Positions 1-10,504 of a DNA stretch of 64,000 bases are shown one piece after another; positions within the stretch are counted from its first letter, which is position 1; each line of letters starts with the position of its first letter. This stretch comes from Corallochytrium limacisporum. Lineage: Eukaryota; Opisthokonta. The notes below the pieces were generated by a model that worked only from the letters and a program-made list of their open reading frames with translations, was not told where the DNA came from and searched no databases. The stretch is from positions 24,869-88,868 of the forward strand of contig PDIP01000023.1 in NCBI GenBank assembly GCA_002811645.1, written 5' to 3'. Position numbers and translations under genes: made by a program.

Positions 1-766
1 GGGGGCCCCCCCCCCCGGGGGGGGGGGGGTTGCCAGTCTTTGCCGCGGCAGGGGGCCTCCCCGCAGGAGAGAGACGGTGGAAGGAAGCCATTTTTCCCCT
101 GAGCCACCCCGGAAGCTTTGGCGGTGGAGGGGAAAAAAAAAGGGAAGGGGGGAGGGGAGGGGAGGCCCCCCACCACCAAAAAGCAGTGAAAAGATCTCTC
201 TCCCGCTGTTTTCCACTGCACCTCTCGCCCCGACAAAAAAGGGAGAAGAGAGGCCCCCCGGGGGGGGGGGGCAGAGCAGGGAAGAGGGCTGTGCGGTCCA
301 AAAATAGAAGAAGGCAAAGTGGACCATCGCCCGGCGAAGCCGCGAAGTGGTGCACGGGCCTCGCCATTTTAATAAGGCTGTAGTGACGCTTCGTCCGCCC
401 AAGGCTTCTGTGGCGCACCCTTTGGTGTCGATTCTTAGTGGAACCATTGCTCTTCCGTCAAACTGCGGTGTTGAGTTAATGTCTACAATGACCGGCGTCA
501 CAAGCATGTAGGAGCACAAGGTGGACAGGGGCCAGTTCGAGGATTCTGGACCAGCCACATCATTTTGCTCTTTGCTAGCCGATGGTCTGGTCAGCAGGTC
601 GGCCCACCGTTACGTCTGAGCCACTTTCTTTTGTGAGCAGCGAACAACACGCGCTGGTATTGGAACAAAAGGTGCTTGAAGGACGACTAATCTAAGCCTG
701 ACCCGATTACCTTAGACTTCTGTGAATAGATCAGAGGATCAGACGACTTTGGGTAAAGATCATCTG
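1..766. other. Intergenic, homopolymer-rich window start
   Basis: No convincing gene. The first 30 bases are runs of G and C, positions about 125-170 are purine-rich, and a run of about 12 G lies near 260-271. The last 100 bases should be the promoter and leader of the carnitine acetyltransferase. Open frames here are short and of low complexity, as expected from stop-poor GC-rich DNA. Confidence 0.6.
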
Positions 767-2674
767 ATGGAAAAAAGCATGCCGGCTGAAAACGTGCCGA
801 ACTACCTGAAGCCTCCGCGCTTCGCTCGCAAGAAGGAGGGCCAGACCGGTACCTACTCCTACCAGGAGAGCCTCCCTTCTCTGCCTGTTCCACCGCTGCA
901 ACAGACCATTGACCTGTACTTGAATACCGTCCATGCAGTGTGCACCACCGAAGAGTACGAAAACACCAAGCGGATCGCCGAGGCTTTTGTGGTGAAGGAA
1001 GGTCCCAAGCTTCAGGAGATGCTCGAGGAGCGTGGCCGCAAAGAGCGCAACTGGCTGGCCACCTGGTGGGACAAGTATGCCTACATGACCGATCCCGAAC
1101 CCACACCCATCCGCATCAACTTCACCGGACCCGCAGAGTACCCGTTCTGGCAGCCCTTGAAGAACGGCCAGATCCTGCGTGCTGGCGCTTGGGTTTACGA
1201 AATTGGTCAGCTGAACAACAAGCTGCGAACGGAGGTATTCCCTCCGGACGAGTCTTTCGGTAACGTCATGTGCATGAATCAATACCGCAACTTCTACGGA
1301 TGTGCCCGTGTGCCCGGCGAGAAGGAGGATGAGATTGTGCGCAACCGGGAATCCAGCCACTTTGCTGTCTTCTGCCGCGGCCATGCCTACAAGTTGGAGG
1401 CCTACGAGCCCAACTCCTGGGAGCCCCGCACGGCACACGAGCTCGGTGAGTCTCTTGCAGCTATCCGTCGGGATGCTTTGTCACGGGGCAACAGCGATTG
1501 TGTCGGTGCTCTGACAACAGACAAGCGACCCAACTGGGCCCGCAATCGCAAGTACCTGGCCGCGCTGAGCGAGAAGAACGCGTACAGCCTGAAGACCATT
1601 GAGGGTTCCATCATCCAGATCAACCTCGACCTGGGATCAAGCCCCGCTCTAAAGGAGCGCGCTGAATTGACTCTGGCTGGCGATCCCAGTAATCGCTGGT
1701 TCGACAAGGCTCAACAGCTTTGCGTCTACGAGGACGGAATGGGTGGATCCAACGGTGAACACGGCGTAGCTGATGCCATGGTTATGGTGTACACCATGCA
1801 GACTGTCACCGACCGTCTGTCAACTGGCGAGGCGGAAGTCAGCATGAAGAATGCTGACTATTACTGTAACTTCACCGGACTGGCTGATGAGGCCAAGGCC
1901 AACCGTCTGGACTTCGACGTGGATGAGAAGCTGTCTGCGTGCATCCTGGAGCTCCGCCAGGACTTCGCCGCCCAAGCCGCCAGGGTGGACTTGGAGCCGA
2001 TCCTTTTCGACGACTTTGGCAAGAGCACTCTTCGTCAATTCAAGGTGAACCCGGACTTTTTCTGCCAACAGGCCATCCAGCTGGCTTACCACCGTCTCCA
2101 CGGTAAGTTTGTGGCCACTTATGAGACTGCACATCTGCGTTTCTTCTACCACGGTCGCACTGAGACAGTCCGCAGCTGTACCTATGAGTCTCGCAAGTTT
2201 GTGGAGACCTTTGAAGCATTCGAGAAGGGCGAGACCACCGCGGAGGAGGCCTACAAGGCTTTCATGGTTGCCATTAAGGCCCATCAGACGTACATGCAGC
2301 GGGCTACCTTCGGACAGGCATGCGATCGTCATTTGTTCGGCCTCAGTCTCCTTGCTGCCGAGAATGGCATGCCAACCCCCGAACTGTTCACTGACCCAGC
2401 CTACACCAAGACCGGCGGCGGTGGCAATTTTGTGCTGTCCACGTCTACCACGGGATACACTCAGCAGTGGGGCGGGTTCACCCCAATGGTCAATGACGGC
2501 TACGGTGTGTGCTACTCCATCCAACCGAATTCCATCCGCGGCCTGACCACAGCCTGGAAGGACGGCAAGGACACCAATGCGGAGAAAATGACCGAGGCGT
2601 ATATGCAGGCTCTGCGTGACATTGCCAAGATGGTCCAGGACACCATGCCCCCAGCCGAGCCCAAGCAGGCCTAA
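767..2674 (+). CDS. CRAT: Carnitine O-acetyltransferase
   Basis: A 635-residue member of the choline/carnitine acyltransferase family, which exchanges acetyl groups between CoA and carnitine to move acetyl units between compartments. The catalytic His is H332 in the motif NGEHGVAD, and the conserved Ser-Thr-Ser carnitine-site motif starts near S558. Length matches animal and fungal enzymes (about 620-670). The frame is open upstream to 722 but starts there with GTG; the first ATG is at 767, with a second at residue 5. There is no obvious mitochondrial presequence and the C-terminus (ending KQA) is not a peroxisomal SKL-type signal, so I infer a cytosolic form. A poly(A) signal follows at 2758. 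It converges with the methyltransferase gene 192 bp downstream. Confidence 0.95.
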   Translation: MEKSMPAENVPNYLKPPRFARKKEGQTGTYSYQESLPSLPVPPLQQTIDLYLNTVHAVCTTEEYENTKRIAEAFVVKEGPKLQEMLEERGRKERNWLATWWDKYAYMTDPEPTPIRINFTGPAEYPFWQPLKNGQILRAGAWVYEIGQLNNKLRTEVFPPDESFGNVMCMNQYRNFYGCARVPGEKEDEIVRNRESSHFAVFCRGHAYKLEAYEPNSWEPRTAHELGESLAAIRRDALSRGNSDCVGALTTDKRPNWARNRKYLAALSEKNAYSLKTIEGSIIQINLDLGSSPALKERAELTLAGDPSNRWFDKAQQLCVYEDGMGGSNGEHGVADAMVMVYTMQTVTDRLSTGEAEVSMKNADYYCNFTGLADEAKANRLDFDVDEKLSACILELRQDFAAQAARVDLEPILFDDFGKSTLRQFKVNPDFFCQQAIQLAYHRLHGKFVATYETAHLRFFYHGRTETVRSCTYESRKFVETFEAFEKGETTAEEAYKAFMVAIKAHQTYMQRATFGQACDRHLFGLSLLAAENGMPTPELFTDPAYTKTGGGGNFVLSTSTTGYTQQWGGFTPMVNDGYGVCYSIQPNSIRGLTTAWKDGKDTNAEKMTEAYMQALRDIAKMVQDTMPPAEPKQA

Positions 2675-2757
2675 TCAGAAAACGACGGTCATCTATTCCC
2701 AGGAGACTCAACATAGTAGGTCATCTCACTGTAATATGTACATGACTCAACCACACC

Positions 2758-2763
2758 AATAAA
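2758..2763 (+). terminator. Poly(A) signal AATAAA
   Basis: AATAAA lies 84 bases after the stop codon of the carnitine acetyltransferase, inside the 192-bp spacer to the convergent methyltransferase gene. Spacing fits a 3' processing signal; cleavage site not visible. Confidence 0.5.
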
Positions 2764-2866
2764 ATGCGCATTCACTTCTACAAGATTGTCAATAACTAGT
2801 CATATATTGTTCACCATTTTCTTGATATGGCATATTTTACATGCTGCCGATGGAGCCTGTTGGCGG

Positions 2867-3574
2867 TCATTCCCGGCGGAAGCGGGCGACCCACTCCCTG
2901 CCACCGCGACCCGGGTGGCTCAGCTCTTCGGGTAGGCGGTACGCTTCGTAGAGTTTGAATCCGTACGGGTTCAGATACTCAAGTGCAAGCTCCTTGCTGA
3001 TCACGAAAGGAGGTCCTTCGCCGCGACCTGAAAGGGGAACCTCTCCCGACTGATTCGACTCTGCTTCCTGCCTTGCTTCCCGCCTTGCTTCCGGATTGTC
3101 GCCGCATGGGAACACCAGCAGGAAGATCTCGCCATCTTGCTTCAGGTTATCTGCATGTGCCTTTGCCCAGTCCTTCCGCTGCTCAGGATACATGGCACAG
3201 AAGAAGGTGTAGTCATAGATGAAATCAAACTTGTCAATTTCTTTCAGGTTCATCTCGAACCAGTTGGTGTTCTTAACACACCAGCGATTTGGGTCGAGAT
3301 CTTCCTGTGTCTTCAGCCACTTCTGGGCCTCAGCCTTGGCAGTCTTCGAAATTTCAATGCCCGTGGCCGATTCATATCCGTAGCGCAACAGGACGGCCAA
3401 GTCATATCCCCGACCACATCCGGGCACTGCAGCACGACCTCGCTTCAAAGGCTTGTCCTCCCGCTTCAACTCGGCCGCGAGCGCCGGTGAAGATCCGGAA
3501 GCATCAAACTTGGTACCCTGCTTGAGGATTCCATCAGGAGTGTTCCATATGTCTTCCCAGTCTTTGCCTGGCAT
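2867..3574 (-). CDS. TPMT-family SAM-dependent methyltransferase
   Basis: A 235-residue class I methyltransferase resembling the thiopurine/thiol S-methyltransferase family. The N-terminus (WEDIWNTPDG) fits that family. The glycine-rich SAM motif VPGCGRGYD is at residues 50-58, followed by the acidic strand GIEIS (E74). The block FDFIYDYTFFCAMYPEQR, typical of this family, is near 117-134. The family methylates thiols or halide/thiocyanate-type nucleophiles; the substrate here cannot be told from sequence. ATG at 3574. It diverges from the membrane-protein gene across a 2-kb spacer. Confidence 0.85.
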   Translation of the reverse strand: MPGKDWEDIWNTPDGILKQGTKFDASGSSPALAAELKREDKPLKRGRAAVPGCGRGYDLAVLLRYGYESATGIEISKTAKAEAQKWLKTQEDLDPNRWCVKNTNWFEMNLKEIDKFDFIYDYTFFCAMYPEQRKDWAKAHADNLKQDGEIFLLVFPCGDNPEARREARQEAESNQSGEVPLSGRGEGPPFVISKELALEYLNPYGFKLYEAYRLPEELSHPGRGGREWVARFRRE

Positions 3575-5594
3575 GTTTTTTTGGTATATACGTCAGAAAA
3601 TGTTGTGTAGATGTGTGTAGTGCGGGACTATTTCCGAGTTGCCAGCCGAATCATGATTGCATCCCAAGAAGGGTTCCCACCATAATTTGTACGCGCGCTC
3701 TTTAAGTACCCAGAAAACAATCAGCTGTCATACCACCAATGCCCAGTATTATGACCGGCAACCACTTCGGGAATTTGCTTTCGATGCCGCGAAGAACAGA
3801 AACGTGGTCCTCGTATCTGAACCCTGAGGTTCCACAACACTCCCCTCTGCATTTTGAGCGCTCTCCCCCGGGCAAAGGGGACCCGGACGATTAAGGCTGC
3901 GCACATTCTCCTTCTCACCTGACGTTTCGGACAAAATAGGGAGCGAGCGGGGTGACGTAGAATTTGCTTTTGGCTATTTTGCTTGTGAGGCAAAAGGACA
4001 CAACACCTTTTGTCGTTTGCGGCTGAGCACAGATTTGTCTCCCGTTTGTGTTGGTGAAGGGTGTGTTTGGTCCCCCGCCTCCTGTTGTGCAGGGCACAAG
4101 CTGTGGCCAAAACCCGACTCGTGTGTGGTCGTCTCGTAGGGGTGCGCGCCTCCCCGGTACAACTTCCCCATGGTATCTGTTGTTCTGCAGGGCCTTTGCC
4201 TTCCCTCTCTTGGCTCGCCCTTCCCTGGGCCCCTCTGAGGAAGGGGAGAGCAGGACGATGGTTGGTATTGATTCGGTGATCTTACACGAATCAATTTTGG
4301 ACGGCTGGGCTGCAGGTGACAAGGAGGGTCACCCCCGTCCCCAAATGTTCCGACGTCCCAGGAAAAATCTGCGCCGTTTTCTTGCACTGCCGGGCAGTGA
4401 AGGGGAGGGGGGCTATAGTGACTGTTCGGATAAAACTCTGACCCCGGTTTTTTTTTAATTGCGGGGTTCATACTCCTAGGAACCTCCTAATCGGCACCGT
4501 CTACCAGAAAACATTAACACAGAGAATCAACCATATGAATTCCCTTTGCCATCCCGTACTAAACACCTGCGAGACCTGGTCGATTGAAATCAATTACGAC
4601 GCTCGCGGGGAATGCCGGAACTGTGAAAGACTTGGAGCGACGGAGAGAGAGAGAAAGTGAAGCGAGAGCTTTTGTGGTGAAATCAAAGGACGAAATGTAT
4701 GGCAGCAGTATGGAGTCCGCCCCCGTTACAGTCGCAATCGCAGAGCAGGTGAGGAGCTTTGGAGAGCAAGGATACGAGCAAGGATTTTTGTCTTTTCCAT
4801 ACCGGAGCTATGACTTTTTGCGATGGCCTTAGGTGTCACAAGAATACCCCTAACCCTAAATTATTAGAAGTTTTTCAGACGGGAGATGAGTATAAAATCC
4901 TCAGTACGAGGAGGTTGTTGAAGCCTATGGTTAATGTACTGAGCGCTGGTTCTGGATTTGAATCCAGGAAAAGCCCGTCATACGGCTCGGGACGAGAGAC
5001 AACTGAAGACGGGACCCCAGGTACAGAAATCCCGTGAATCAACTATCATTTCTCCAAGAATTTATTTCCACACAAACTATACCAGAACCCCCGAAAGATT
5101 AGCTTGATTGGGTTTTCCACAGTTTTGCCGCTGTTGGATTTTTCGGCTGCTGTCAATCCTACAAATCGAAGGCACTTGTCGGTCCTCATACACTGAGACC
5201 TGGGGCAGACAGAGAGTGTGGGCCCCCTTTGTCCAGGTCCCCGCTCCTGATATGATACTTTCCCATTTCCCGGTCTTTTTCGATAATAATCAGACCTATA
5301 CCATGGGGCAGCACGGTTAATACTGAAATAACCACTTCTTGGCAGTGAAGCAAAATCAAAAGCTTCCAGTAGTGTTAACCTATACATGCGAGAACGGTTC
5401 TGATTCTTTCTGATTAGTTTATGAACCAGCAGGGTGAGGCGGGAAAGACTTGAAGTTGACGTGGCCGCGCGGGTAGAGCAGAGCTACTTTTATGGCTCAA
5501 CTAGCGTTAGCTCAGGCTTCCAAAGCAGTGACATCCTGATGACTTAGACAAATACTGGACTTGTACGTGAGTACAAGCCTGGATTTCATACAAG
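3575..5594. other. 2-kb divergent intergenic spacer
   Basis: Lies between two divergent genes, so it should hold both promoters. It contains GC-rich purine/pyrimidine stretches (about 3860-4260), a short telomere-like CCCTAACCCTAAA at 4848-4860, and one copy of the recurrent promoter element near 4931-4942. Longer open frames here are compositionally arginine/proline-rich and overlap one another on both strands; I do not call any as a gene. Confidence 0.6.
4931..4942. promoter_or_regulatory. Copy of recurrent element (TTAATGTACTGA)
   Basis: Matches the right half of the shared element seen in other upstream spacers (core AATGTACTGA). It lies about 650 bp upstream of the membrane-protein gene. 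Single, shorter match, so weaker than the clusters near 11.0, 27.0 and 39.2 kb. Confidence 0.3.
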
Positions 5595-6263
5595 ATGGTT
5601 TTGGATGAAGCCGTGATCAACACCTCGACATGGATCTCACTGGCGATTACGGTGCTGTCAGTGATGACAGTGTCTAAGTTAGCCAGAGCAGTTTTGGAAC
5701 CCCTCGAAAAAGAAGCGGAAGATGAGGATGATCTGGGTCCAGGTAAGAAAGGAATTTTGGCGGTGACATTTATCTCCCTGCTCTGCACTGCGAGTTCTGT
5801 TTATATGAGCCTCGATAGCTACGCATGCCGCGATGAGTCGGAACTCACTGCAATAATCGCATTTGATATAGTGCTGCTGGTCACCACTAGTTGTATGGTT
5901 CTGATGAACAGCAGAGGTGGTAACATCGGAGATGTTGCAGTTCTCATCCTCTTTTTTGCAATGGAGACCAAATGTGGGCACGGATGTGCAATCACTAGCG
6001 AAGGTCTTTCGTGTGTGGCGCTTCGGTTCTTGGGTATCTTTGCCTTTTATACACAACTCGTGGAGTGGAAAATTCCTTTGGCCATGTACATTACTGCCAT
6101 TGGAGCCTTCCTCCTTGTGATCATGCCGCGGGATAAGCTCTACGCTGTCGACATGTCTTTTGCACTCCAGCTGGTTGCTGATGCGACGGTCAGGATTCTG
6201 GCCCTTAACGTCACGTATCCGATGCTCACAGATATTGTGAACAAGATTCGAGACGATGACTGA
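5595..6263 (+). CDS. Orphan multi-pass membrane protein
   Basis: 222 residues with about five or six hydrophobic segments (roughly 11-31, 53-73, 86-104, 111-126, 140-157 and 163-180). An acidic cytosolic-looking stretch (EKEAEDEDD) separates the first two. A Cys-rich patch (KCGHGC) sits near residue 126-131. I recognise no family. ATG at 5595 and the whole frame look coding, with hydrophobic blocks rather than low complexity. It converges with the frameshifted orphan only 40 bp downstream. Likely an integral membrane protein of unknown compartment. Confidence 0.75.
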   Translation: MVLDEAVINTSTWISLAITVLSVMTVSKLARAVLEPLEKEAEDEDDLGPGKKGILAVTFISLLCTASSVYMSLDSYACRDESELTAIIAFDIVLLVTTSCMVLMNSRGGNIGDVAVLILFFAMETKCGHGCAITSEGLSCVALRFLGIFAFYTQLVEWKIPLAMYITAIGAFLLVIMPRDKLYAVDMSFALQLVADATVRILALNVTYPMLTDIVNKIRDDD

Positions 6264-6303
6264 AAGCAAAATGAGCATAATCAATACAAGTGTGTACCAA
6301 GAA

Positions 6304-6721
6304 CTAGTTGAAATGTATCAAGGAATTCTTCTGACACGCGACTTCACCAGATGTCTTCTCAACCCGCAACTGTTCTTGTTCTCCTTTCTTAACTGGCATT
6401 TCATGCACACGAACACCAAACGATTTGCGCTGCCAAAGCAAATAGTCTCCCCAGTAGTCGAAACCTCGATTCCTCTCACCAAGGGAAAGGGCACTGAGGC
6501 CTTGATGCCGCAAGTTCTGAATCTGTTCAATGAGACGATTGGTCAATGCCAGTAAGTGCACATCGTAATACGGATCAAGAGTTTCCTCCACGCTGTTCAG
6601 GAAGCAGCGGACTAGGTGGTAAACATCCGAGACGGGGGTCAATGATATCGCGGTCGATAAGACGTCCGAGGACAGTGGCAATGCGAAAATGTGTGCTCTC
6701 CGAGGACGTGGATGCCCACAT
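6304..6721 (-). CDS. Orphan gene broken by a +1 frameshift
   Basis: Two overlapping minus-strand frames each look like protein and join naturally at a five-G run (plus strand 6634-6638). Upstream frame: MWASTSSESTHFRIATVL...DRDIIDP. Downstream frame: VSDVYHLVRCFLNSVEE...YYDVHLLALTNRLIEQ, ending at 6304. One base too many in the run explains the switch. The upstream frame stays open to about 6890 without any ATG, so the true start, or an upstream exon, is unclear; 6721 is the only ATG in that frame. The product would be helical and soluble. I do not recognise the family. Either a sequencing error in the homopolymer or a real lesion. Confidence 0.5.
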
Positions 6722-6974
6722 TTCTTGGGTGATGGCACAGAGCTCGGTCTCGTAGATTGATGGCCCTCTCTTGCGAATACTAGCCGGGGGGGGGTTCAAA
6801 ACTGTGAAGATGCGCAGCCTGGAACATTTGTGGACATGATCATAGGGTCTCGAAGCTTTCGCTGGTTTAAATCTAGGAAATGGTGAAATGCGAGTTTAAT
6901 ATTCTAGGTTTAGTGACACAAAAAGATGCTTCTTAATATGATGGGAGGAACATGAAGTGGACGTGTGATCCAGC

Positions 6975-8354
6975 TTACGAGCTGAGGGTCACACCTTTCT
7001 GGATCTGGCCCCAGCCGATGAGGCGCCAGTGCTTCTCGATACGCCGAGACAAGGCAATCTTCTCACCCACATCAGTGCAAACAGGCTGAGTGAGGGCAAT
7101 CTTGGCCAAATCGGCCTTGACAGCCAGGACACGACCACCAGTGCTAAGAGAACCAATGTTCACCATGAGGACCTCACCCTTGCTAAGCTTCTGGACCTTG
7201 GCACCCTTCTTATCTCCCTCAGTACGAACACCCAATAGACGGCGAAGCAAGAAGTAGGAAATTTCAAGCTCGGTGAAGATGTCAGGCAGAGCTCCAGGAG
7301 CACCCAGAACTTGACCTACCAGACGATCGGAACGACACAGGTTGGGGTCGATCTTGGTACCCACGCCAATCAAACCACCTGGGACTGCGTACTCAAGCAG
7401 GTTTGTCTCAGTCTGAAGGCTAACAATACGGCTCTTGATGGGAGTACACTTCAGCCGTCCCTCGGCATCCTTGGCGACAATGCCAGGACGAACCTCAATC
7501 TGCTGACCCTTCTTCAGCACACCGCGCAGAATGGAACCACCAGCAACACCGCCCTTGAGGTCGTCAACTTCGCAACCGGGCTTGTTGACGTCAAACGAAC
7601 GGATAACGATCAAGCGAGGCTCAGAGATGAAGTCACGCACAGGCACAGGGATCTTCTTCGTAATGTACTCGCACACACAGTCAATGTTGTACTTCAGCTG
7701 AGCAGAGATCGGAATGATGGGGGCACCATCGGCGACAGTTCCTTGCACAAACTTGGCGATTTGTTCATGCTGTTCACGTGCCTGCTGCTCCTTGACTAGA
7801 TCGATCTTGTTCTGGAGAATCAGGATGTGCTGCAGGCGCATAATTTCAACAGCAGCCAAGTGTTCGGAAGTCTGAGGCTGGGGGCAGGACTCATTTCCGG
7901 CGATAAGAAGCAGAGCAGCATCCATGACGGCAGCACCGTTTAACATGGTAGCCATCAGAATATCGTGACCGGGGCAATCGACGAAGGAAACATGGCGTTG
8001 CAGACGCATGCGTCCTTTGCATCCGGTGCGCTCACAAGGCCATCCATCTTCTTTGGAGCTGCCCCGACTCTGGTAGCAGCCCGGACGAGGGCATTCCTCA
8101 TTATCGCACTTAAAAATCTTCGCGTTTGCATAACCGAGCTTAATGGTAATGTTACGTTCCAATTCGTTCTTGAAACGGACAGTCTGTACTCCAGATATCG
8201 ACTTCACAACCGTGGACTTACCGTGAGCTACGTGACCAATGGTACCAATGTTAATTGTGGCCTGACGGTCAATTACCTCCGGTGTCAGTGGGGTCAACTC
8301 GGCCACATTGAGGGTTGCCAGGTTCTGGGGCCTTAGATTGTCTTCGCTTGTCAT
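6975..8354 (-). CDS. GCD11: Translation initiation factor eIF2 gamma
   Basis: 459-residue GTPase subunit of eIF2, which carries initiator tRNA to the 40S ribosome. The G1 loop GHVAHGKS is at residues 40-47, G3 DCPGH at 126-130 and NKID at 182-185. The zinc-knuckle insertion specific to eIF2 gamma is present, with Cys at 83, 88, 93, 107 and 112. Domains II and III follow. Length is close to human (472) and shorter than yeast (527). ATG at 8354. It diverges from DHFR across a 1.1-kb spacer. Confidence 0.97.
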   Translation of the reverse strand: MTSEDNLRPQNLATLNVAELTPLTPEVIDRQATINIGTIGHVAHGKSTVVKSISGVQTVRFKNELERNITIKLGYANAKIFKCDNEECPRPGCYQSRGSSKEDGWPCERTGCKGRMRLQRHVSFVDCPGHDILMATMLNGAAVMDAALLLIAGNESCPQPQTSEHLAAVEIMRLQHILILQNKIDLVKEQQAREQHEQIAKFVQGTVADGAPIIPISAQLKYNIDCVCEYITKKIPVPVRDFISEPRLIVIRSFDVNKPGCEVDDLKGGVAGGSILRGVLKKGQQIEVRPGIVAKDAEGRLKCTPIKSRIVSLQTETNLLEYAVPGGLIGVGTKIDPNLCRSDRLVGQVLGAPGALPDIFTELEISYFLLRRLLGVRTEGDKKGAKVQKLSKGEVLMVNIGSLSTGGRVLAVKADLAKIALTQPVCTDVGEKIALSRRIEKHWRLIGWGQIQKGVTLSS

Positions 8355-9480
8355 ATTGTCTGTGATAAGAATTATAAGTTCCCGACCAATTAATGACCAC
8401 TTTCAGACGTTGTATTTATCTGTCGTAAAAACAATACAAATTCCCGATCCGTGAACAAATTCGTTATGTATGATTTCTAGAACTTCGCCTTAGAATCTCT
8501 TTGTGACAATACGGAACACTTAAATAACTAGGAAGGTTCCTTTAAAGGTTTCTGAAACCACACAGAGAAGCAGTATACACAATCCACAAGCATATCATCT
8601 TAGGACCCGAGTTCTAGTGTCGTTGAAACGAGCCTATTGCTTTGCCGTCTACGTGCTCTTCGCACATTCCCCAGTGAGGTCCCCGCATTCAGTGCACATA
8701 CACACACCAAACGTCCATAGCTTCCCTGCGCGGCGGCCCTCTCCACGGCCAAGGCCCCTTCTCAGACACGTGGATGGGAGAGAGGCTCTCTCCTCCCCTC
8801 TCCTTCGCTTGGCCAGGAAGATTCCAGGTACAACACACACCCTGCAAAGGGCGAAAAGCAGGGACACCCTTTCCTTTCTTTCGCAATCAATCTGAAAGAG
8901 CCAGCACGGAAAGCAGGGGAAGGGGTAAGGGCCTGCAGCAGATGCAAATGAACTAAAACCAAACACGGCGGCCACTCGGTCCTGAGCGTCTGGTGCTTGG
9001 TGCATGACTTGTCCCTGTTACCGGACTCCCACACACGCAGTACTCTTTCCCCGTGTGTGCGTATGTGTGTTGATGGTCTTAGCCGAAGACATGAACATTG
9101 AAGGGGCTCCTTCACATCGCTGTTTGGCCATTGCGAATGTATTGGTGGCTTGTTAAACATTCCAGTGACAATGTATATACCGACCTCTGTGTAAATTTAC
9201 TATTGATTAATTTTCTGGGCGGTCCTTTGACAATCGGAAAAACCCTCACCCCCAGGCGCGAAAACCGCGGATGGAATCGGGACGAGGTGCGGACTGTTTG
9301 TGATGTAGGGCCTTCATCCGATCTGTGTACGTGTTCGTAGAAGCCGTGCCCTTGTAAAGCGTAATGCTTTTCATTTTCAGGTATTTAGAGTTCATGGATG
9401 TTTAATCGTGCCGGTACTGCACAGGTGACCAGCAAGCACAGCAACCGCTGTACGTCCAAGAACACAATACAACCGAATCT
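8355..9480. other. Divergent spacer eIF2 gamma / DHFR
   Basis: Promoter region for two divergent genes. It is AT-rich next to eIF2 gamma, then GC- and pyrimidine-rich (about 8690-8900) with CA/TG-rich patches near 8695 and 9030-9070. No gene recognised. Confidence 0.55.
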
Positions 9481-10047
9481 ATGCCGGTTGCGATGTCATC
9501 GTCAGCGCCAAAGTGCGCTTCTGTCGTTGCGTACCATGCTCGTACCTTTGGTATCGGCCTGAAGGGGAATCTTCCTTGGCGCCTAGAGAATGACATGAAG
9601 TGGTTTAAAACCCTTACAGCAACTGCTGCCGAAGGAAAGCAGAATGCGGTGGTCATGGGTCGCAAGACCTGGGAGTCCATCCCGAAGCGGTTTCGGCCAC
9701 TGTCAGGCCGCATCAATGTCGTTCTCACAAGGCAGCCATCGTATGATACAGGTGATACCACTGTAGCTACCTTTGTTGGCATCAAGGAAGCGATTGAGTC
9801 ACTGTCAAAAAATCCTGAAGTTGATCGGATCTTCATCATCGGTGGTGGTACAGTGTACAAGGAGGCATGGGAAGCTGGGCTTTGCAATGCTATCTATGCC
9901 ACAGAGGTTCATGGAGAGGCTGAAGTTGACACGTACGTGCCAATGCCAGAGAGTTTGGGCTTCAAACGCCAGGGTGACAAACCTATCCAATCCGGGGAGG
10001 AAGGGCAATTCAAGTACGAAATGTGGCTCCTGACAAAGGAAGCTTAA
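9481..10047 (+). CDS. DFR1: Dihydrofolate reductase
   Basis: 188 residues. Reduces dihydrofolate to tetrahydrofolate with NADPH. Visible family motifs are GIGLKGNLPWRLENDMKWF near the N-terminus (substrate site with W and acidic residue), VVMGRKTWESIP (NADPH binding) and IFIIGGGTVYKEA (cofactor loop). No thymidylate synthase domain is fused, as expected for fungi and animals. ATG at 9481; a second ATG at residue 5 is possible. Converges with TIM8 205 bp downstream. Confidence 0.97.
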   Translation: MPVAMSSSAPKCASVVAYHARTFGIGLKGNLPWRLENDMKWFKTLTATAAEGKQNAVVMGRKTWESIPKRFRPLSGRINVVLTRQPSYDTGDTTVATFVGIKEAIESLSKNPEVDRIFIIGGGTVYKEAWEAGLCNAIYATEVHGEAEVDTYVPMPESLGFKRQGDKPIQSGEEGQFKYEMWLLTKEA

Positions 10048-10252
10048 AATCCAACAGGATGTGGACATGGCTGATACTTTGCATTTGTCAGAGAAATTTA
10101 ATTATATGCTTAATTATTAAGTTAAGATCCCGAGATCGTCAGTGCGGCAGCTATTTCTTCTTCCTGCCCGGCCCACTTTCTCCAACCACGGAGACGTATA
10201 TGGTACATATGAAATGCATGATACTTGAGTGTGCAAAGGATACGAACAAAAC

Positions 10253-10504
10253 TTACGCCCGGCGCTTCAGTTCATCCAGACGATTGACAACAAAGTAAGA
10301 AGTGTCAAGGAACCGCTCCACGCAGTTCACCAAGCACTGCTCTTGCTTGCTGTCCAGCTTGTTTCCCACACTGGTCATGCACTTGTCCCAGCACATATCG
10401 GTGAAGTTGTGGACCATAGACTGAAAGCGGGCTTTGCTGTTCTCGACCTCAATGAACTGACGCAGTTCAGCCTGGGTCTGGGGGTCAAGTTCCTGGTCTG
10501 CCAT
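10253..10504 (-). CDS. TIM8: Small Tim chaperone Tim8
   Basis: 83-residue intermembrane-space chaperone that partners Tim13 to escort membrane proteins to the TIM22 or SAM complexes. Twin CX3C motif: CWDKC and CLVNC, separated by 14 residues. The signature CVERFLDTSYFVV after the second motif distinguishes Tim8 from Tim9, 10 and 13. The frame opens upstream to 10543 with TTG, but the first ATG is 10504 (MADQELDP), matching the family's usual start and 83-97-residue length. Confidence 0.93.
   Translation of the reverse strand: MADQELDPQTQAELRQFIEVENSKARFQSMVHNFTDMCWDKCMTSVGNKLDSKQEQCLVNCVERFLDTSYFVVNRLDELKRRA

Noticed and set aside
3721-3850. Minus-strand frame reading like a short membrane exon ending ILGIGGMTADCFLGT
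   Set aside because: No ATG in frame and no splice partner seen; too short to support without homologues.
4848-4860. Telomere-like CCCTAACCCTAAA
   Set aside because: Only two repeat units, in an ordinary promoter spacer; no sign of a chromosome end or fusion.
4955-4985. tRNA T-arm-like stem (CTGGATTTGAATCCAG)
   Set aside because: No matching acceptor, D or anticodon arms in the surrounding bases, and the loop lacks the usual TTC.
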